A stretch of 21,927 nt of DNA from DASRBO01 sp035653595 (GCA_035653595.1 DASRBO010000023.1:1-21927), one strand, 5' to 3'; positions 1-7,495 are shown, counted from the stretch's first letter. Notes: a model not told the origin generated them from the letters alone. Program-made: numbers and translations.

Positions 1-1116
1 GTCTGGGAGGTCGAGCACCACTTCCTCGAGGAGTACTCCCACTCCTCCTCGCCGGAACTGGTGCTGGCGGCCCTGTCGCAGCGGACGAGGAACATCCGGC
101 TCGGCCATGGAATCGTCCTGACGCCGCCCGGTTACAACCACCCGGCTCGCATCGCCGAGCGGCTGGCCGCCCTCGACATCCTCTCCGGCGGTCGCGTCGA
201 GTTCGGGTCGGGCGAGTCGTCGTCGGAGATGGAGCTGGGCGGCTTCGGGGTGGACCGGGGGCTCAAGAAGGCGATGTGGGAGGAGGCCACCCGCGAGATC
301 TGCAACATGATGGCGCAGGAGCCCTACCCTGGCTTCGACGGCGAGTTCTTCCGGATGCCTGAGCGCAACGTCGTCCCCAAGCCGATCCAGAAGCCCCACC
401 CTCCGCTGTGGGTCGCCGCCTCCCGCCGCGAGACGACCATGGTGGCTGCCCGGCTGGGGATCGCCTCCCTTGGCTTCGGCTTCGAGACCCCGGACGAGCT
501 GGGCGAGCGGGCCCAGGAGTACTGGCGCCTCGTGCGGGAGGAGTGCTTCCCCATAGGCCACGCCATCAACCCCGGACTGGCTGTGCTGTCGACCTTCATG
601 TGCGCCGAGACGGACGAGGAGGCCGTGCGCCGCAGCGCCAACGGCCCCGGCTTCTTCGCCTACTCCCTGGGCTACTACTACAACCCCCTGACCGGCGGCG
701 CCCACCAGCCCGGCCGGACCAACATCTACGACCGGTTCAGCCAGCTGCCGACGGAGCAGCGCGACGGGCGGGAGCAGCTGGCCGGAGCCCGACTGATGAG
801 CCGGCAGGAGATCGCCTCCCAGGAGCCCGAGGACGAGGTGCAGCGAGCCCTGTTCCGGGCGGCCCGCAGCGGACAGGCCATCGGAACCACCGACACCATC
901 AGGCGGAACATCAGCCGTTACGAGGAGAACCATCTAGATGTGCTGGTTCTCGTCGCCCAGTGCGGCGACCGCCAGCACGACCACATCATGGAGTCGATCG
1001 AGCGCTTCGGGCGGGAGGTGCTGCCGGAGTTCAAAGAGCGCCACGAGGCCGAGCACCGGCCATGGCGAGAGAAGCAGCTCGCCGATGTGGACTACTCCGT
1101 CAACTCCTCGATCTGA
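1..1116 (+). CDS. LLM-class flavin-dependent monooxygenase, 5' truncated
   Basis: This is a luciferase-like flavin-dependent oxidoreductase of the bacterial luciferase/F420 superfamily. The reading frame is open from base 1, so the window edge removes the start; I estimate about 35-45 residues are missing from typical family length. The visible 371 residues begin with VWEVEHHF, the conserved EHHF strand that normally follows the first beta-alpha unit. Next come LGHGIVLTPP (about 34-43), a NHPARIAERLAALD helix and SGGRVEFGSGESS (about 62-74), all hallmarks of the TIM-barrel luciferase fold. Members use reduced FMN or F420 and O2 to oxidise aldehydes, alkanes or other organics; the substrate cannot be read from the sequence. 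A small gene follows 14 bases downstream and is probably co-transcribed. The GTG at position 61 is internal, because homology extends upstream of it. Confidence is high for the family and low for the reaction. Confidence 0.9.
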   Translation, partial: VWEVEHHFLEEYSHSSSPELVLAALSQRTRNIRLGHGIVLTPPGYNHPARIAERLAALDILSGGRVEFGSGESSSEMELGGFGVDRGLKKAMWEEATREICNMMAQEPYPGFDGEFFRMPERNVVPKPIQKPHPPLWVAASRRETTMVAARLGIASLGFGFETPDELGERAQEYWRLVREECFPIGHAINPGLAVLSTFMCAETDEEAVRRSANGPGFFAYSLGYYYNPLTGGAHQPGRTNIYDRFSQLPTEQRDGREQLAGARLMSRQEIASQEPEDEVQRALFRAARSGQAIGTTDTIRRNISRYEENHLDVLVLVAQCGDRQHDHIMESIERFGREVLPEFKERHEAEHRPWREKQLADVDYSVNSSI

Positions 1117-1130
1117 AGCCGGTCTGAGAG

Positions 1131-1475
1131 ATGGCTCGCTTCGACCAGATAAAGGACGCCAAGATCCGCGACCAGGCGGCCGCCGCCCACGGCCAGCTGC
1201 GAGCGGGCAAGCCGGCCGACGCCGTGCGAACCTTGGCCGACGGCTTCCTCGAGCTCCTGTCCGATCACCCCGAGGTCATGAAGGTCAGCACCCAGGTCAG
1301 GGGACGTGCCCTTCCGGTGGTGGCCCGGTGGCCGGCCTTGGGCGCCAACCTGGTCATGGGGTCCGGGAACGGACAGACGCCGCGGATCGAGTTCGTGCGG
1401 GACCGCTTCGCCGTCAGCGAGGCGCTGACGTACTTCGAGTTCTTCGTGGACCTCGCCGTCGGACAGGGCCTCTGA
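1131..1475 (+). CDS. small conserved-looking protein of unknown function (114 aa)
   Basis: This ORF starts with ATG 14 bases after the monooxygenase stop and runs codirectionally, suggesting one transcript. The 114-residue product has no signal peptide and no obvious transmembrane helix. An acidic/basic N-terminal helix (residues 1-30) is followed by VRTLADGFLELLSDHPEVMKV (about 32-52), which looks amphipathic, and a less ordered hydrophobic C-terminal half. I recognise no catalytic motif. Codon-position GC matches the neighbours, supporting a real gene. It may be a partner or accessory of the monooxygenase, but only the spacing supports that. The ribosome-binding site is weak (GAGAG just before the ATG). 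Confidence 0.65.
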   Translation: MARFDQIKDAKIRDQAAAAHGQLRAGKPADAVRTLADGFLELLSDHPEVMKVSTQVRGRALPVVARWPALGANLVMGSGNGQTPRIEFVRDRFAVSEALTYFEFFVDLAVGQGL

Positions 1476-1504
1476 CCCCCAGCCGGGGATGATGGTGTCT
1501 CCGC

Positions 1505-1525
1505 GGCGTCCCCGCCGGGGCCGCC
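1505..1525. terminator. GC-rich hairpin between convergent genes
   Basis: GGC/GCC and CCCC/GGGG arms flank a GCC loop, with a mismatched GT/CC pair between the two stem blocks. It sits in the 54-base gap between the ends of the converging small-protein and binding-protein genes. There is no T-tract, so it is only a candidate bidirectional terminator. Confidence 0.3.
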
Positions 1526-1529
1526 CCGT

Positions 1530-3281
1530 TCAGTCGCCGTATTGGGTCGGGTCGGGCGCGGTGGTGGTGCCGCTCGAGAACATCGCCGGGGTCTCCACCG
1601 GGATCTGACCCAGCCGGTAGCGCTGGCCGTTCCGCAGGTACTCGTAGGCACCGACGTTGTCGGAGCCGGCACCGTAGGTGTTGGGATCGGGCGAGGGCGC
1701 GGTGGAGTTCCACCACACCTCGGCGATGTTGTCGGCATAGGCCGGGTGACCGGGCCCGTAGCCGCCGCCGATCGCCCAGGCGGGCCGGTCCGGGTACCGG
1801 AATCCCAGCTTGTAGAGGCCCTGCTGGAACGTGGTCGGGGTGAGGTGGGGCCCGGCGTTCTGGATGCCCGTCATCAGCATGTAGAGCGAGTCGTAGAGGT
1901 AGTCGCAGAAGACGAACGCCGGGGAGTTGGCCGGATCGACCGACTGGTAGGCCCGGTAGCAGTCGGTGTCCTCCAGCGGACGCTCCATGTCGAGGTCCGT
2001 TATCCCGAAGGCGTGGGCCCACTCGGTCTGGTTCTGCAGTGAGGCGAGCTGGTTCCGGCCCAGGTCGCCGCCGTCGGTCACCAGTATCTCCGGGAACCAG
2101 GCCTGGTTGGCCGCCTGATTGGTGAACACCGCAGAGCTGATGTAGTCCACACCCGGTATGACGGTGGTGACGCCGTCCTGCTTGAACTTGGTCACGGCCT
2201 GGGCCAGGGAGGCCTCCCCGTTGGAGTTGTCGAGGTCCGAATAGACGATGTCGAGGTTCTGGCCGCACTCGGACTTGAGAAGCGACTGTGTCTCGGGCCC
2301 GAGCTGCTGGTAGCCCCGGGTGTCGTAGAGGAGCATGCCGAACTTGCGGGTGGTGTGCTGGTAGTCGGCTTCCCCGGCCCATTGGGCCGGGTGACCGGCG
2401 AGGTCCTTGCAGATGAACTCGGCGCTCAGGCGGACCAGCTCGTCCCCATCCATCACCCATCCGTATAGGTCTGGGGCGCCGTCCTGGTAGAAGGACACCG
2501 GCCAGTGGTCACCACAGAAGGCAACGATGGAGTGCTGGCCGAGGTAGGTGCATTCGGGATCGCTCACCGGACCGGCAGCGAAGACCCCCCAGGTCTGGTC
2601 ACAGGCCACCCCGGCCGTCTGCTCGGCCGAGATGCCCGACCCAGAGGGGTTCTCGACGATGAACTGCACCTGGCGACCGTAGAACTGGAAGTTCCGGTTG
2701 AAGTACTGCTGGAACACGGTGAAGGTCCGGTCCCATGCGCTCTGGCTGGCCGATTCCTGGGACGCCACCGGTCCGTTGGCACTGGGCTGGTTGCCGGACC
2801 CGGTGCCGGTCACGCATATCCGGATGGTGGTACCGGTGACCCCCCGCCAGGTCGCCCCCCCGTTGTCCCCCTTCCATGCCCCGGCGCACGGCCCGGCGTA
2901 AATGTCGGCGGTCTGCCTCGGTGGGACACCGAACCCGTTGGGACAGAAGTTCGGTACCAGCTTGGATGGGGGAAGCTGGAGGCCCGCCGGGCCGCTACCG
3001 GTTGTGCCGGGCCCGGTTCCGTTACCGGTCCCCGCCCCGGCCGTGCCCGAGGATGCCTGCTGGAAGGCGGCGATGATCGACTGCTGGTTCTGATGGGGGG
3101 CGTTGGGTGAGAACTGTGCTGTCTGGGTCGACTGCTGGGCCGGAGGCCTCAGAGCCGACGGCAGTAGGACCACGATCACCAAGACCGCCATCACCATGTA
3201 GGCGAGGGGGAGATAGCGCTCTACCGGCCCTCCGCCTCGACGTCGGTTCCTGGCCTTGGCCCCTGCACCGCCCGGCGCCAT
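1530..3281 (-). CDS. branched-chain amino acid-type ABC substrate-binding protein, membrane anchored
   Basis: This is a 583-residue extracytoplasmic binding protein of the Liv/Peripla_BP_6 type, expected to capture a small organic solute for a Liv-like ABC importer. I choose the ATG at 3281 because GGAGGGG stands five bases upstream; a longer in-frame extension to 3530 would run through the operator region and lacks a ribosome-binding site. The N terminus is basic (RNRRR, 11-15). A hydrophobic helix follows at about 24-44 without a lipobox Cys, so the protein is probably anchored by an uncleaved helix rather than as a lipoprotein. A Ser/Gly/Thr/Pro-rich linker covers about 45-105. The binding domain starts near GTTIRICVTG (about 150). 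Elements such as GVTTVIPGVDY and EILVTDGGDLG fit the two-lobed fold. No permease gene is adjacent; the nearest is at 16328. The gene diverges from the esterase across a 208-base region. Confidence 0.85.
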   Translation of the reverse strand: MAPGGAGAKARNRRRGGGPVERYLPLAYMVMAVLVIVVLLPSALRPPAQQSTQTAQFSPNAPHQNQQSIIAAFQQASSGTAGAGTGNGTGPGTTGSGPAGLQLPPSKLVPNFCPNGFGVPPRQTADIYAGPCAGAWKGDNGGATWRGVTGTTIRICVTGTGSGNQPSANGPVASQESASQSAWDRTFTVFQQYFNRNFQFYGRQVQFIVENPSGSGISAEQTAGVACDQTWGVFAAGPVSDPECTYLGQHSIVAFCGDHWPVSFYQDGAPDLYGWVMDGDELVRLSAEFICKDLAGHPAQWAGEADYQHTTRKFGMLLYDTRGYQQLGPETQSLLKSECGQNLDIVYSDLDNSNGEASLAQAVTKFKQDGVTTVIPGVDYISSAVFTNQAANQAWFPEILVTDGGDLGRNQLASLQNQTEWAHAFGITDLDMERPLEDTDCYRAYQSVDPANSPAFVFCDYLYDSLYMLMTGIQNAGPHLTPTTFQQGLYKLGFRYPDRPAWAIGGGYGPGHPAYADNIAEVWWNSTAPSPDPNTYGAGSDNVGAYEYLRNGQRYRLGQIPVETPAMFSSGTTTAPDPTQYGD

Positions 3282-3333
3282 AACCCCTCCACCCTCAGTG
3301 TCTGTTCCCCAACGGCTGACCCAGGTGAGCAAA

Positions 3334-3354
3334 TTGACTTTAGTCGAAACGGTC
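3334..3354. promoter_or_regulatory. degenerate operator-like sequence upstream of the binding-protein gene
   Basis: TTGACTTTAGTCGA forms an imperfect inverted repeat, followed by ACGGTCG. It shares GACTTTAG with the sequence at the TetR operator (9162-9169) but lacks the correct CGACC-NN-GGTCG spacing. It may be a weak or diverged site; I do not count it among the four clear copies. Confidence 0.25.
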
Positions 3355-3420
3355 GCCGGGACAGTCGCGGCCAGGGACGGAATCACTCGGAGCCGCTGGC
3401 TCCGGCTGGACCCAGCGACG

Positions 3421-3440
3421 AAATCGACCGCGGTCGGATA
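3421..3440. promoter_or_regulatory. operator A (CGACC-GC-GGTCG palindrome)
   Basis: AAATCGACCGCGGTCGGATA contains a perfect 12-base palindrome, CGACCGCGGTCG, at 3425-3436. The same core occurs at 7429-7440 and 9151-9162, and ten of its bases at 7361-7370. Three bases after the palindrome is TAGCTT, a -10-like hexamer, so a bound protein would occupy the spacer of the esterase promoter. The binding-protein gene diverges from here and could also be affected. Confidence 0.65.
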
Positions 3441-3444
3441 GCTT
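3439..3444 (+). promoter_or_regulatory. candidate -10 element of the esterase-sulfatase promoter
   Basis: TAGCTT fits the TANNNT pattern and lies 51 bases before the esterase start. The stretch GGTCGGATAGCTT is repeated with one change (GGTCGAATAGCTT) 53 bases before the start at 7496. No good -35 is visible at 17 bases, so activity is inferred from the repeated arrangement. Confidence 0.45.
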
Positions 3445-3489
3445 GCCCGGCGAAGGCGCCGGCTCGACCCGCCGGCGGGGAGGCAGACC

Positions 3490-4377
3490 ATGGCCGTGAA
3501 GCAAGACCTGGAGTTGGCCCGGTTCGACACGGACCTGGTTCCGGGACGGATGGATTACGCCGTCCTACGGCCGGAGGGCTCGGCCCCGCCCGGGGGCTTC
3601 CCCCTCCTGTACTTCCTCCACGGCGGAGGCGGGAGCCGTGACTTCCTGGCCACCTCGAGGGGCACCCTCGACGCCGCCTGGGACGGCGGGGACCTGCCGC
3701 CATGCGTGGTCGTCACTCCCAGCGTCCAACGGTCCTTCTACATGGACTACCGCGACGGCTCCCACCGCTGGGAGACCCTGCTCACCGGGCCATTCCTGGC
3801 CCACATCCGGGCCGCCACGGATGCCAGCGCCGATCGGGGGTCGACGGCCATCTGCGGGATCTCCATGGGGGGGATGGGCGGGCTGCGCATGGCCTTCCGG
3901 CATCCCGAGCTGTTCGGAGCCGTTGCTGCCCTCGAGCCGGGCATCGAGCCCGCCCTGCGCTTCGCCGACATCGAGCTGCGGGACCGCTTCTGGCGGGACG
4001 ACAACCTCTTCCAGGAGATCTACGGGTCCCCGGTCGACGAGGACTATTGGGCCGACACCAACCCGGCCACCATCGCCTCCAGGGCGCCCGAGCGGTTACG
4101 GGACACGGCCATATACCTCGAGTGCGGCGACCGCGACAGCTTCGGTCTCCACCGGGGCACCGAATACCTGCACCGGGTCCTGTTCGACGCCGGGGTCAGC
4201 CACGAGTACCGCCTGGTGCGGGGGGCCGACCACCTCGGTCAGACCCTCCCCGCCCGCTTCGCCGACGCCCTGAGGTTCCTGGGAGAGGCGTTCCACCCGG
4301 CGCCGCCGGACCAGTCGCTGGAGCAGTTCCACCAGTGGATATCCGGTCTCAAGGCCCGCGCCGGCGTTCCCGCCTAG
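3490..4377 (+). CDS. putative esterase (esterase D-like alpha/beta hydrolase)
   Basis: This is a 295-residue cytoplasmic serine hydrolase of the esterase D/S-formylglutathione hydrolase-like family, expected to cleave carboxylic esters or thioesters. The sequence shows FLHGGGGSRDF (42-52) as the oxyanion-hole turn. The nucleophile elbow is GISMGG with Ser125. ECGDRDSFGLH (211-221) carries the probable acidic residue (Asp214 or Asp216). GADHLG carries His248. Length and motif order fit the family, and no signal peptide is present. The ATG is preceded by GGGGAGG five bases upstream. A sulfatase gene starts 16 bases after the stop, so the two are likely one operon under operator A. Carrier esters are a possible substrate, but nothing in the sequence fixes specificity. 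Confidence 0.85.
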   Translation: MAVKQDLELARFDTDLVPGRMDYAVLRPEGSAPPGGFPLLYFLHGGGGSRDFLATSRGTLDAAWDGGDLPPCVVVTPSVQRSFYMDYRDGSHRWETLLTGPFLAHIRAATDASADRGSTAICGISMGGMGGLRMAFRHPELFGAVAALEPGIEPALRFADIELRDRFWRDDNLFQEIYGSPVDEDYWADTNPATIASRAPERLRDTAIYLECGDRDSFGLHRGTEYLHRVLFDAGVSHEYRLVRGADHLGQTLPARFADALRFLGEAFHPAPPDQSLEQFHQWISGLKARAGVPA

Positions 4378-4393
4378 CCGGCCAGCCCGCGTC

Positions 4394-5989
4394 GTGACGA
4401 GTTCGGGATCGCCGCCGGCCGAGGTCCGGCGGCCGAACATCGTGCTCATCCTGGCCGACGACATGGGCTACTCGGACATCGGCTGCTTCGGCGGCGAGGT
4501 GTCCACGCCGAACATCGACCGGCTGGCCCAGGAGGGCATGCGTTTCACCCAGTTCTACAACTCGGCCCGGTGTTGTCCGACCCGGGCCTCGCTCCTCACT
4601 GGCCTGCACCCCCACCAGGCCGGCATCGGGCACATGACGGAGTCGGCCGGCTTCGTCGAGTACCAGGGCTGGCTCAGGGACGACCGCCCGACCATCGCCG
4701 AGGCCCTTCGCCCGGCCGGCTACCGGACCTTCCTGTCGGGGAAGTGGCACGTCGGTGGCAGCTATCTGGGCCCCCATGAGGATCTCGTGGCCAGGGCGGG
4801 CCGACCCCAGAACCCCCGTCCGGTGGATCGGGGCTTCGAGCACCACTGGGGCACTCTGGTCGGAGCGGGCAGCTACTACCAGCCCTTCTCCCTGCTGGAG
4901 GACGACCGGTTCATCGACACCATCGAGCCGGACTTCTTCTACACCGACGAGATCGCCACCCACGCCATCGACTACATCGCCACCGCCGGCGACGCCCCCT
5001 ACTTCCTCTACCTCGGCTACACCGCCCCCCACTGGCCCCTCCACGCCAGTCCCCGGGACGTGGAGCCCTACGTCGACCTCTACGCCAGCCAGGGCTGGGA
5101 CGCCCTCCGCCAGCTGCGCTATGACCGGCTGGTCGGCGAGGGCCTGATCGAGCCCCACTGGGGCCTGTCGCCCCGCGACGAGCGAACCCCGCCGTGGCTG
5201 GAGGCCGATCATCGCCTGTGGCAGGCCCAGTGCATGGCGACCTACGCCGCTCAGATCAGCGCCATGGACCGCTCCATCGGCCGGGTGCTGGAGGCGATCG
5301 ACGCCGACAACACCGTGGTCATGTTCCTCTCCGACAACGGTGGTTGCGCCGAGTTCCTGTCCGAGGAGTGGACCGCCTCGCTCAACCTGGTTCCCCGCAC
5401 CGCCCCGGACGGTCGCCCCGTCCGAGGAGGGAATCTCCCCCATGTGGTCCCCGGGGGCGCCGACACCTACATGAGCTACGGGCGGTCGTGGGCGAACGTC
5501 TCCAACGCCCCCTTCCGGCGGTACAAGCACTGGGTCCACGAGGGAGGGATCTCGACCCCGTTCATCGCCCGCTGGCCCGGCCGCATCCGCCCCGGGAGCC
5601 TGACCCACGAGCCGTGCCATGTGATGGACGTGATGGCGACCTGCGTGGAGATGGCCGGCGCTCCCGGTCCGGACCTGGTCGAGGGTCGCTCCCTCCTGCC
5701 CCTCTTCAGCGACGCCGGCTTCAGCGCCGAGCGCGACCTCTGTCTCGAGCACGAGGGGAACCGGGCCATCCGCCGGGGCCGCTTCAAGCTGGTCAGCGCC
5801 CATCCCGGATCCTGGGAGCTCTACGACATCGAGCGCGACCGGACCGAGCTCGAGGATCTGTCGGATCGCTATCCGGGGGTGGTGGGGGAGCTGTCCGCCG
5901 CCTGGGACGACTGGGCCCGTCGGGTGGGCGTGCGGGACTGGACCGACGTGCTGAGCGGGCTGCGGGCCCAGGCCGCAGGCCCGGGTTAG
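4394..5989 (+). CDS. arylsulfatase (type I, Cys-type formylglycine sulfatase)
   Basis: This is a 531-residue sulfatase of the alkaline phosphatase superfamily, hydrolysing sulfate esters to alcohol and sulfate. The start is GTG at 4394, directly before the family N terminus PNIVLILADDMGYSD, where Asp22 and Asp23 are metal ligands. The formylglycine motif is CCPTR, with Cys60 as the residue to be oxidised. Further expected elements are SGKWHVG (Lys117, His119), APHWPLHA (His213), the metal ligands LSDNGG (Asp314, Asn315) and YKHWVHEGG (Lys378). All active-site positions of the family appear intact. No signal peptide is seen, so a cytoplasmic location is likely, and a formylglycine-generating enzyme must be encoded elsewhere. 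It follows the esterase by 16 bases, suggesting co-expression. The natural substrate (aryl or alkyl sulfate) is not determinable here. Confidence 0.93.
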   Translation: MTSSGSPPAEVRRPNIVLILADDMGYSDIGCFGGEVSTPNIDRLAQEGMRFTQFYNSARCCPTRASLLTGLHPHQAGIGHMTESAGFVEYQGWLRDDRPTIAEALRPAGYRTFLSGKWHVGGSYLGPHEDLVARAGRPQNPRPVDRGFEHHWGTLVGAGSYYQPFSLLEDDRFIDTIEPDFFYTDEIATHAIDYIATAGDAPYFLYLGYTAPHWPLHASPRDVEPYVDLYASQGWDALRQLRYDRLVGEGLIEPHWGLSPRDERTPPWLEADHRLWQAQCMATYAAQISAMDRSIGRVLEAIDADNTVVMFLSDNGGCAEFLSEEWTASLNLVPRTAPDGRPVRGGNLPHVVPGGADTYMSYGRSWANVSNAPFRRYKHWVHEGGISTPFIARWPGRIRPGSLTHEPCHVMDVMATCVEMAGAPGPDLVEGRSLLPLFSDAGFSAERDLCLEHEGNRAIRRGRFKLVSAHPGSWELYDIERDRTELEDLSDRYPGVVGELSAAWDDWARRVGVRDWTDVLSGLRAQAAGPG

Positions 5990-5995
5990 AAGTGC

Positions 5996-6021
5996 CCCGT
6001 GGCGGCCCGCGCCCCCACGGG
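5996..6021. terminator. hairpin between convergent sulfatase and 108-aa genes
   Basis: CCCGTGG (5996-6002) pairs perfectly with CCACGGG (6015-6021) around a 12-base loop, in the 55-base gap between two converging genes. There is no T-run. Position and symmetry suit a bidirectional transcription stop, but in such GC-rich DNA the call remains tentative. Confidence 0.4.
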
Positions 6022-6044
6022 CCCCCAACACCTCTTGCCCAGGG

Positions 6045-6371
6045 TCAGCCCGGAGCCGTCTTGAACGGTCGCCCGTACCAGCCGTAGGCGACAGCCGACC
6101 GCCGCAGGGCGTCACCGGCGAAGGCCGGCACGGCCTGCTGGACGGCCTCGGCCAGCACGAGCAGATCCTCGTCGATCTCATCCGCGCTCGGGATCACGGA
6201 TGGATCGGGGCGTTCGAGGCTGATCAGGACCCGACCCCCGCCTGCGGCGATCCGGTAGCGGCGCCCCGAGGGAGCGGTCCAGGTCGATCCCAGGGCGGCG
6301 ATGGGTGCTTCGAACTCAGGCCAGACCACCTCGTCGCTCAGAACCGGCAGGAGGGGAGGGGGCAGTGTCAT
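6045..6371 (-). CDS. small protein of unknown function (108 aa)
   Basis: The ATG at 6371 overlaps the stop of the dehalogenase-like gene by four bases (ATGA), strong evidence of translational coupling. The 108-residue product has a Pro-rich start. A beta-rich middle follows (WTAPSGRRYRIAAGGGRVLISL, about 31-52). An acidic helix (SADEIDEDLLVLAEAVQQAV, about 62-81) and a basic aromatic C terminus ending PFKTAPG complete it. There is no signal peptide or transmembrane helix. I do not recognise a family. Its position suggests a role tied to the hydrolase, but no motif shows one. An upstream in-frame extension to 6524 lies inside the neighbouring gene and is unlikely. Confidence 0.65.
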   Translation of the reverse strand: MTLPPPLLPVLSDEVVWPEFEAPIAALGSTWTAPSGRRYRIAAGGGRVLISLERPDPSVIPSADEIDEDLLVLAEAVQQAVPAFAGDALRRSAVAYGWYGRPFKTAPG

Positions 6372-7282
6372 CCGAGGGCCTCCTTCGCCACGGCGATGCA
6401 GGCCTGGGCGCATTCCTCGGGGGCGTACTCCTGGACGAAGTGGCGGCCCTCGGGCACCTCGGCCACCGGGTGCTCGCTGCCCCGGGGAAGGCGCTCCCGC
6501 ATGGTCTGTCCCTGTTCGGCCCACGGGAAGACGGCGTCGGCCATCCCCCAGACGAAGCGGGTGGGGACATCAAAGCTGGGCATGACGTCCCAGATGGCCC
6601 GGGCCAGGGGGTAGGTCGGATGATCCGGTCCCAGCGCTATCGCCCGGGGCCAGGCCAGGGTCGCGCCCGGGCTGGCGTTGTGGACCTCGTAGGGGAGGCC
6701 GTAGGCGCGCCAGGCCGGTCCGTCGTGGACCTCGGGGGGACCGCCCAGGCGCAGTCCCTGGATGAAGGTGCCCCGCCGACCGAAGATCAGCGCCCCCGCT
6801 ATCGGGGCGTGCATGGCCCGCCACGGGAAGATCTGACGGTGGAAGTTCGACGCCTCGCCCCAGAAGGTGTTGGCGAGCACCGCTCCGGCCAGCAAGCCGG
6901 GCCGCAGCAGCTCCATGCCCATCCCTATGGGTCCGCCCCAATCCTGCATGAACATGACGGCGCGCTGGACGCCAGCCTCAGCCAGCACGGCGAGGGTGCG
7001 GGCGATGTGATTGACGATGGCGTACTCGTCGTCGTGGATGCCGTGGTCCGACCGGCCCGATCCGAGGAAGTCGGGGGCCAGCACCCGGTAGCCGGCATCG
7101 GCGACGGTCGGGATGATCTTGCGGTAGAGGAACGACCAGGTCGGGTTCCCGTGCAGCAGCACCACCGCTTCGGGCGACCGGGGGCCCTCGTCGACGTAGT
7201 GAAGGACCCTGCCGCCGACGTTCACCCAGTGGGGCTCGAAGGGGTACAGGGCCCGGACCTCTTCTGGAAGGGTGGGGATCAC
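6368..7282 (-). CDS. haloalkane dehalogenase-like alpha/beta hydrolase
   Basis: This 304-residue protein belongs to the haloalkane dehalogenase/epoxide hydrolase branch of alpha/beta hydrolases. HGNPTWSFLYR gives the oxyanion turn with the halide-binding Asn46. QDWGGPIG provides nucleophile Asp114 with Trp115 next to it. WGMADAVFP holds the probable acid Asp249, and EGRHFVQE holds His281. An Asp nucleophile followed by Trp is typical of dehalogenases, which release halide from haloalkanes in the cytoplasm; fluoroacetate dehalogenase or epoxide hydrolase activity remains possible. I choose the GTG at 7282 because GGAGG lies seven bases upstream. A longer start at 7372 would fall inside operator B. 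The 108-residue gene overlaps its end, and the membrane-protein gene diverges from it. Confidence 0.87.
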   Translation of the reverse strand: MIPTLPEEVRALYPFEPHWVNVGGRVLHYVDEGPRSPEAVVLLHGNPTWSFLYRKIIPTVADAGYRVLAPDFLGSGRSDHGIHDDEYAIVNHIARTLAVLAEAGVQRAVMFMQDWGGPIGMGMELLRPGLLAGAVLANTFWGEASNFHRQIFPWRAMHAPIAGALIFGRRGTFIQGLRLGGPPEVHDGPAWRAYGLPYEVHNASPGATLAWPRAIALGPDHPTYPLARAIWDVMPSFDVPTRFVWGMADAVFPWAEQGQTMRERLPRGSEHPVAEVPEGRHFVQEYAPEECAQACIAVAKEALG

Positions 7283-7343
7283 CAGGGTGCCTCCGCTGGA
7301 GCGCCCTGCCGGCCAGGGCGCCGGGTGCGCGCTCCAGGGACGC

Positions 7344-7372
7344 AACCTAACGACAAAGTCGACCGCGGTCAA
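7344..7372 (-). promoter_or_regulatory. sigma70-like promoter of the dehalogenase pair
   Basis: On the minus strand TTGACC (7367-7372) is followed after exactly 17 bases by TAGGTT (7344-7349), a good -35/-10 pair. The predicted transcript starts near 7336, leaving an untranslated leader of about 54 bases before the GTG at 7282. Operator B covers the -35 box and part of the spacer, so the promoter is probably repressible. Confidence 0.6.
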
Positions 7373-7375
7373 TCA
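7356..7375. promoter_or_regulatory. operator B (AAGTCGACC-GC-GGTC)
   Basis: AAGTCGACCGCGGTCAATCA has a full left arm and a shortened right arm around the palindrome GACCGCGGTC. AAAGTCGACCGCGGTC here matches the minus strand of operator D at 15 of 16 bases. It overlaps the -35 box of the dehalogenase promoter, the same relation that D has to the TetR promoter. Confidence 0.65.
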
Positions 7376-7424
7376 AGCCTGGGCCGTCCCGCTCTGGGGT
7401 CACCGTGCTGTGGCGGCAGGTACA

Positions 7425-7444
7425 TCGGCGACCCGGGTCGAATA
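7425..7444. promoter_or_regulatory. operator C (CGACC-CG-GGTCG palindrome)
   Basis: CGACCCGGGTCG at 7429-7440 is a perfect 12-base palindrome with the same arms and two-base spacer as A and D. TAGCTT (7443-7448) begins three bases after it, precisely as at operator A, and lies 53 bases before the membrane-protein start. It would block the promoter spacer of that gene. Confidence 0.6.
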
Positions 7445-7448
7445 GCTT
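7443..7448 (+). promoter_or_regulatory. candidate -10 element of the membrane-protein gene
   Basis: TAGCTT is in the same context and offset as the one before the esterase gene. The -35 region at 7420-7425 (GTACAT) is weak, so the call rests mainly on the shared arrangement. Confidence 0.4.
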
Positions 7449-7495
7449 CGGAGACGATTGGCCGCGGCCGTCCGGCCGGCGGGTTGGGGGTTTCA

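Noticed and set aside
3282..3530. N-terminal extension of the binding-protein gene
   Set aside because: The ATG at 3281 has a strong GGAGGGG site, and the extension would cover operator A and overlap the divergent esterase gene.
4349..6181. 610-codon minus-strand frame opposite the sulfatase gene
   Set aside because: It is antisense to a sulfatase with all active-site motifs, its translation is low-complexity Val/Gly/Arg-rich, and open antisense frames are expected at this GC content.
7283..7372. longer start for the dehalogenase-like gene at 7372
   Set aside because: The start codon would fall inside operator B and upstream of the predicted transcript start; the GTG at 7282 has GGAGG and fits the family N terminus.
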